Source: Candolleomyces eurysporus (taxonomy: Eukaryota; Basidiomycota; Agaricomycetes; Agaricales; Psathyrellaceae). Taken from it: a stretch of DNA of 64,000 nt. Numbering within the stretch: position 1 is the stretch's first letter; each line of letters begins with the position of its first letter. The stretch is taken from positions 1-64,000 of the forward strand of contig JANBPK010000738.1 of NCBI GenBank assembly GCA_027579435.1, in the 5' to 3' direction. The notes beneath the pieces are model-generated. The model was not told where the DNA came from. It did no database searches and saw nothing but the letters and a program-made list of their open reading frames with translations. Of the stretch, positions 58,476 to 64,000 are shown in pieces. The translations under genes were made by a program, and so were the position numbers.

Positions 58476-59793
58476 ATGGGAAAGGAGGAAATATCAGGAG
58501 AGTCCTCCCCGAAGAAGGAAAAGAAGGCGGCGGATAAATTAGACAAGAAGAGCAAGAAAGACCGTTCGCCGAGCACCAAACAACCATCGCAATCCTCAAC
58601 AGACATAGCTTCTGAACGGGCAGATCCACATGAAGATGGTATGGCTGTAGACGAGCCCGTCGGTGAAGAACCAAAGAAGACGAAAAGAACAAGCAAGAAG
58701 CGGCGGTTGGAGTTGGAGACCTCGGGGAACCTGCACGCCGATATTCGCCAATTCGAGGAATCTGAAGCACCGAAGAAGAAAAAGAAAAAGAAGGACGATC
58801 CAGAATCCCACCCGAATACCCTAGTTTCGAGCTTTATGGATGTCGATGGGCAGCAAGCCTTGGTCGATGACCATCCGTTGGATACGAAGGGCGCTGGACC
58901 TTCCGATGCCAAACCGAAGAAGGGAGAAAAGGAATCCAGAAAGAACAAGAAGGACGAGGAGCAGCGCGATGGCTCATCTCTCGGGCCTCTACTGAACTCA
59001 GAAGACGTCACCACTGTCGGACGGTCGCAGCTACACACTGACAAAGAGGACAAGAAGAAGAGGAAGGAGAAAAATAAAGAGAAGAACTCTGAATCCCTCC
59101 CCGAGGCAGAGATCAAGGTCTCTTCGAAGAAGAACTCAAAATACAAGACTCGGTTAGACGAAGCAACTCCCTCGAAACGAAAGAATAGGCCAGACTTCGC
59201 CGACCCACAGTCAGACGAATCGTTAGACCCTCAAGCCCGGAAAGGTACGGCCTTTCAATTTCAACGTTAGCCAACTGACCTACCCATGTTTTCAACCTAG
59301 CACTTGATTATGCATTCACTCAGTTCAATGATCCGTCCGAGTGGAAATTTAATAAAGCCAAGCAAAATTGGATTATACGCAACTTATGGTCCAGTGAATT
59401 GGTAGGTCACGGATATGATCTCTCATTTCACGATATCGTTCTAACTGTCCCTTTCATTAGATCCCCGAAAACTACTTCCCCCTTGCAATGGCGTACATCA
59501 GCAAAATCCGAGGTGGCTCTCGCGACAAGCTCAAGGAACAGTGTAACAATGTCCTGAAAGAGCCAGTTGCTTCACCAGAGTCTAATGACGCTGATACCGC
59601 GAAGGCTATGAAGTCTGACCCAAAGATTGATTCCCCAGCTCCCAAACCCAAGTCCATCTTGAAGTCGAGCACAACGAATACGGTGACCAGTCAACCCTTT
59701 GCCGGTGCCATCATCGCTGCTCCCGTCTCACAACCTACCTTAGACATTAAAAGACACCGGGCCAAGCTTCTCCTGGACGCTCTGAATTTATAG
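58476..59793 (+). CDS. WKF-domain nucleolar-type protein
   Basis: Starts MGKEEISGESSPKKEKK. The first half (to about 59245) is a highly charged Lys/Glu/Ser stretch, typical of nucleolar proteins, with several basic clusters (KKTKRTSKKRR, EKDKKKRKEKNKEK-like). After an intron comes the WKF domain: FNDPSEWKFNKAKQNWIIRN, then LWSSEL with an intron and IPENYFPLAMAYISKIRGGS. The C-terminus is a short disordered tail ending LLLDALNL at 59793. WKF proteins (human C7orf50) are linked to ribosome assembly, though the exact role is not known. Three exons. Confidence 0.83.
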
Positions 59794-59924
59794 TCGTTTG
59801 CATAACCTTTGTCAGTTGCGTTTTTCCGCGAGAGGAGTTGTGACAGCTTGACAACTGTCACACCACCAAATTAGTTGGTTGCGGTTCAACATATGACGTT
59901 GCTGCAGGGATCACTTAGCCCAGT
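59794..59924. other. Short intergenic
   Basis: Downstream flank of the WKF gene leading into the transposon remnant. Nothing of note is seen. Confidence 0.4.
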
Positions 59925-60249
59925 GAATGTAGCATAATCCACTGGCATGTAGAATATGGTCTTTCTGCTGAGCAAGTAGCAGCGCTGGCAGGCTGTACCG
60001 AGCGAACAGTCTATCGTGTCTTTGCCTCCTTTCATAATTACTGAATCCAATATTGACTACATCACCTCTGTGATTGATGCTCATCCCAAGGTCTTCTTAG
60101 GCAAGCTTCAGGAACAGCTGGCCTACTATTGTGATGTTGATGTGTCAATCTCAACATTATCATGTACCCTACCCTGCATTGCGATGTCCAAGAAGAAAGT
60201 GGCTAGTGCTGCAGCAGAGCGGGACACCATTGATTCGAGGCAAGTGTGA
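59925..60249 (+). mobile_element. Mariner/Tc1-like transposase remnant (HTH part only)
   Basis: Two fragments in different frames match the DNA-binding head of DDE transposases. The first reads YGLSAEQVAALAGCTERTVY, a helix-turn-helix; the second, from about 60016, reads NIDYITSVIDAHPKVFLGKL and QEQLAYYCDVDVSISTL, then KKKVASAAAERD, typical of the second HTH and linker. A stop (YNY then TGA) separates the two, and the catalytic DDE half is missing. No terminal inverted repeats were found by eye. It is a degraded, immobile fragment lying next to the F-box array. Confidence 0.7.
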
Positions 60250-60458
60250 CATTACTAATCATTACATATGTCAGATTATTCTGCTCGAGGAAAAAACACA
60301 ACTGACAAAAGTTATGCAAACGACTGGAAATCGTTAGCTCTCTTTCATAGGGCCGTGAGAATTCAGGCGGTTTATGGTTAACAGGATGTCGTCGTTTACA
60401 TGAGCCTTGTCTATCTTGCCTCCATCTTTCGTGTTCCATTGCACCCAAGAACTCCAAG

Positions 60459-62248
60459 ATGGAGCTTGTGCTGTCTTCCTCTTTCTTTGCAAATCAGACC
60501 CGGTCTTTCACTTCTCGATCCCGAAATCGACCACGATCGGATGTGCTTGTAAATCACGATCTACTCACCAAGATCTTCTTACACCTACTCCCACTGGACC
60601 GAGAATCACTGTCAAAGCAGGAGATCTCCCAAGGACAGGTTCAACTTCGTAATCTCGCTTTAACTTGCAGGTCCTTCAAGGAGCCAGCATTAGATTGCCT
60701 CTGGGCATGTCTGGATTCGTTGTTACCTCTGATAAAGGTACTCCCAGGTTTGCAAATAGTAAACAATGTTTATGTGAGTGAGTTTGCCGAAACTCAAAAG
60801 TCTGGGTTCCAAGATCCTTACCAGTACACTTGCTAGTATCCTCGTGGAATCATACCGAAAGACTGCAATTTTCACAAATATGCAAAGCGCGTGCGCGCTC
60901 TGAACCTTCAGCTGGACCCAAGCAAGTCTAGTTCGACACCATCCATTTCTCCCTATACATATGTCTTCATCGCATCAGAGCTCGAAGGGCGGCCACTTTT
61001 CCCCGGGCTTCAGAAGATCGTTATGCAAACTTCAGCCGATCTTACGGACGAATTCCCCCCCCATTCCACTTATCTTCACCTCATCTGTGCAGGAGGTGGC
61101 ATTCCACGGTCAGGGCCTTTCCAACAGCCTGTTTGGTAGTCATTGCCTTCCTCTCGTAGGACAGCGATTGTCCTCACTGAGACGCCTCGCGTTGAGTAGC
61201 GATAGACAAGACGTCGCAGCCTCCACTTTCGATGCCATTCTCCAACTCACCCTCTTAGAGACCCTCGACATCCGATTGCCCCAAGCCAGAAACGTCAAGC
61301 CCGAATTCCTTGTGAAGGCTGGAAGAACCCTTAAAAAGCTATCTTCACTTATGATCGATCTCCATTCCTCGTCTCATGAGGTTCCTTTTGGTGCTTTCCC
61401 CCCCNAGAGTTGGCCCTTTGGGTCCGGACTCGACGCTTTTCCCTAACCTCATGTCTGTCCATGCGGTCAGCCGGTCTGGACGCAAGCTTTGCGGATGCAT
61501 CCCCCCTTTCTTGAGAGAAAATATGAAGTCGTTGACACTAATCGTTCAAGTCAACACCGTATCCGATGTTTACTTTAAAGAGGCGTTGGACACACTCGAG
61601 ACCATTCAATGTCTTGAGAAGGTTGAAATCCTGAACAAAGAGGGGTCGAAGGTCCACCTAGGGGCGGACACCGTTATACCCTTTCTCCAACGACTTAATC
61701 TGTCAGACTTCAAGCTGGGCGTTGACCGTCTCAAATACGAACAGCAAAGAGTTTCTCAAGTTCCCCAACCTCTCATCGAAGCTGCTGTCAAGCGAGGCGG
61801 CAAGACCTTACATCCAGCCCGCCCTCTCCGCTTATTGGCTCTCCCAGAGGCCACTGAGGGCTCCCACTGCCCGACTCTGGATTGCCTCTCACATATCGCC
61901 CAGTCTCCCAACGGTATTCAAATGCTCGTAATTGGACTCCAATCGATCAAAGCTTCGTACTGGGGGAGCACAGCAGGTGGACTGCTGGCTGTGTGGAAAT
62001 CCCGCCGACCATCAGAAAGCACGCTTCAGTTCTTAGCCATCAAGGAACTCAGAAGCCCACTTTCCTTCACCACGCAAGAATATAACAACATCGCTCAACT
62101 TTTGGACCTCATGTTCCCCCGTCTGGTTTCCATCAAACCCTACTGCGGGTCCCATGAAAACGAACCGTATTGGAAGGACCATTGGTGGTTTATCGAGCAC
62201 TTGCGTCGTATGTACCAGGAACTGAGGATGTATCGACCGGCCCACTAG
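60459..62248 (+). CDS. F-box protein, array copy 1
   Basis: Agaricomycete F-box/LRR-type protein, probably an SCF substrate receptor. Exon 1 (60459-60773) holds the F-box-like VNHDLLTKIFLHLLPLDRES and LTCRSFKEPALDCLWACLDS. A GTGAGT donor after NNVY and an acceptor TGCTAG join it to YPRGIIPKDCNF from 60836. The intron hides an in-frame TAG shared by both copies. The rest is leucine-rich repeat-like helix/strand sequence (SLRRLALSSD, LTLLETLDIRLPQA, LKKLSSLMIDLHSS). Two +1 errors break it as written: a C8 run at 61055-61062 and the N at 61405. Removing one base each restores the frame and the match to the next copy. The end is YQELRMYRPAH at 62248. Confidence 0.8.
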
Positions 62249-62891
62249 GTCCCTGGTGCATTCTCGGTTGACGTGCAGCAGAAGGTGTGCTCTCAGCCAT
62301 GTTCAGGCGATGTAAACGAACAGTATTGGAAGGACTATTTATCAGTGATTGATTGGACACTTGCGCCGTATGTATCATTAGGAATTGAATGTCGAGAATG
62401 TATTCGAACGGCGCAGTTAGCAACAGGCTTTGTAACAACATATTAGACTGAATCTGAATAGGTCAATGTAGAGCGACCGGAGACACGGATGGGTGGAACG
62501 GGATCAGACGATTGTAGGGGGCGTGGACCGCTCATGAAGTGGTAGAGTGAGGCTTTGAGGTCTCGGCGGTTGCTAGCTTATATGGGACAAATCCTCGACA
62601 TGACTGCGAGACGGACGAATAAATAGGGCTGGGAGTCGACCGTGTACCCACAGCGTGGAAACACTGGAGACGGGTTCGAGAATGAGAAATAACGCGTTCG
62701 AGAGGGGGAATTAGGTCCCAGGTCAAGTCCTGGGCTCCCACTGCAAGCCTTAGCCCTTTGCTTAAAGCAGCTGTGTGTCAAGTCTTCCGGCTTCATCAGC
62801 TTCCGATCAAAGCTTCGCGTGAGGACGAGGACGAGGTGCTTACACAAGCTTTGCTCGTTTGACCTGTTCCATTTCGCCCAAGATCTCCAAG
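62249..62891. other. Gap with F-box 3'-end relic
   Basis: About 640 bases. The part at 62315-62405 is a degraded copy of the preceding gene's last 90 bases. The rest (62406-62891) holds no supported gene; the upstream flank just before 62892 resembles the flank before copy 1. Confidence 0.5.
62315..62405 (+). pseudogene. Relic of an F-box gene 3' end
   Basis: The sequence AACGAACAGTATTGGAAGGA aligns with the last coding block of copy 1 (GAACCGTATTGGAAGGAC, then CACTTGCGTCGTATGTA), with small indels. It points to a lost third copy or a local slippage duplication. Confidence 0.6.
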
Positions 62892-64000
62892 ATGCCCACT
62901 CTTTTTGCAAATCGGAAGTCGTCTTCTACTCCTCGATCCCCAAATCGGCCACGATCGGATGTGCTTGTAAATCATGACTTGCTCACCAAGATCTTCTTGC
63001 ACCTACTCCCATTGGAACGAGAATCACTGTCAAAGCAGGAAATCTCCCAAGGAAAGGTCCAACTTCGCAATCTCGCTCTAACTTGCAGGTCCTTCAAGGA
63101 CCCAGCATTAGACCGCCTCTGGGCTTGCCTGGATTCGTTGTTACCTCTGATAAAGACACTCCCAGATTTGCGAACAGTAAACAATGTTTATGTGAGTGAG
63201 TTTGCCGAAACTCGACAGTTTGGATTCTAGGGTCCTTACCGGTGTACTGGCTAGTATCCTCGTGGAACCATACCCAAAGACTGCACTTTTCGCAGATATG
63301 CAAAGCGTGTTCGCGTTCTTAACCTTCAGCAAGGGCCGAACAAGTCCAGCTCGACACCATCCGTTTCACCTCAGACATATATCTTCATCGCAACAGAGCT
63401 TGAGGGGCGACCGCTCTTCCCGGCACTCCAGAAAATCATCATGCAGACTGCACCCGATCTTACCGATGAGTTCGCCCCCATTCCGCTCATCTTCACCTCA
63501 TCCGTGCAGGACGTGACATTCCAAGGCCAGGACCTTTCCAACGGTCTATCCGTTCACTATTGCCTTCCTCTCGTGGGTGAGCGATTGGCCTCCCTAAGAC
63601 GCCTCGCATTGAGCAGCAACGAGGAAGACATAGAAGCATCCACGTTCGATGCCATCCTCCAACTGACCAACCTGGAGAGCCTCGACATCCAATTACCCCA
63701 AGCCAAAGACCCCATACCCGAATTCCTCGCGAAGGCCGGGAGAGCGCTCAAAAAGCTATCTTCGCTCACAATTGATCTCCATTTCTCGTCGCATGAGGTC
63801 CCTACGGGTACCTTTCTTCCCAAAGGTTCCCCTTTGGACTCGGCCACGACGCTTTTCCCTAGCCTCGTGTCAGTCCATGCAGTCAGCCGCTCTGGTGGCA
63901 AATTATGTGGATGCATTCCTCCATTCCTGCGAGAAAAAATGAAGTCTTTGACACTAGTCCAAGACTTTAGTTCATCTGCCCACGCTCACTTTCAAGAGGC
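62892..64000 (+). CDS. F-box protein, array copy 2 (runs off window)
   Basis: Paralogue of copy 1 with the same exon structure: exon 1 62892-63191, intron 63192-63254 (GTGAGT...CTAG), exon 2 open to the end of the window. It starts MPTLFANRKSSSTPRS (an upstream in-frame ATG at 62859 is possible). The F-box-like part is VNHDLLTKIFLHLLPLERES. The repeat part reads LASLRRLALSSNEED, LTNLESLDIQLPQAKD and LKKLSSLTIDLHFSSHE. The frame is intact with no N or homopolymer error, so it served as the reference for correcting copy 1. The 3' end lies outside the window, so the length is unknown. Confidence 0.8.

Noticed and set aside
60774..60835. In-frame TAG codons after the first exon of both F-box copies
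   Set aside because: Both copies have GTGAGT just after NNVY and an AG acceptor right at the shared TAG, and the frame is exact across it. It is an intron, not a broken gene.

Overview
The window is a piece of a fungal chromosome, almost certainly from an Agaricomycete (mushroom-forming basidiomycete). The support is: intron-dense genes with short (about 45-65 nt) GT-AG introns, a DUF6533-type membrane protein, an F-box gene array, fungal-type lysine synthesis (LYS12), STRIPAK Far11 and kinesin-8, and compact divergent or convergent gene pairs. I see no prokaryotic operons, CRISPR arrays, rRNA or tRNA genes.

Layout. 0-10.7 kb: forkhead factor (minus), STRIPAK Far11/STRP protein (minus) and a Pho85-type cyclin (plus) with a long pyrimidine-rich 3' flank. 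10.7-24.2 kb: UBA1 (minus), a second divergent cyclin-like gene (minus), a doubtful 60-aa gene, cactin (minus) divergent from mitochondrial ClpX (plus), YRB1/RanBP1 (minus) divergent from EMP24 (plus). 24.5-36 kb: kinesin-8 (minus) divergent from dihydroorotase URA4 (plus), a poorly coding 1.6 kb gap, a DUF6533 membrane protein (plus), a cytochrome-b5-reductase-like protein (minus) divergent from a C2H2 zinc-finger factor (plus). 36.2-42.0 kb: a very large coiled-coil GAR-domain cytoskeletal protein (minus). 42.2-49.6 kb: a tandem duplication carrying two copies of a membrane coiled-coil gene, a truncated pseudogene, and the full-length WG/GW-rich gene the pseudogene came from. 50-59.8 kb: a single-pass membrane protein, LYS12, CDT2, ARL1, a SET-domain protein and a WKF-domain nucleolar-type protein. 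59.9-64 kb: a mariner-like transposase remnant followed by an F-box gene array running off the end.

Most genes are unrelated housekeeping units. Themes that recur are ubiquitin and cell-cycle control (UBA1, CDT2, two cyclins, F-box proteins, ClpX) and the microtubule cytoskeleton (kinesin-8, GAR/Kar9-like protein); nothing shows they form one system.

The most notable observations are: a ClpX gene built from micro-exons (17, 7, 16 and 7 nt) that split its Walker A and pore-loop motifs; a WG/GW-rich protein that resembles Argonaute-hook platforms; the 2-kb tandem duplication; a cluster of ACGCGT sites at CDT2; and a systematic assembly artefact in which every N tested in coding sequence, and three G/C homopolymers, add one base and break the reading frame.
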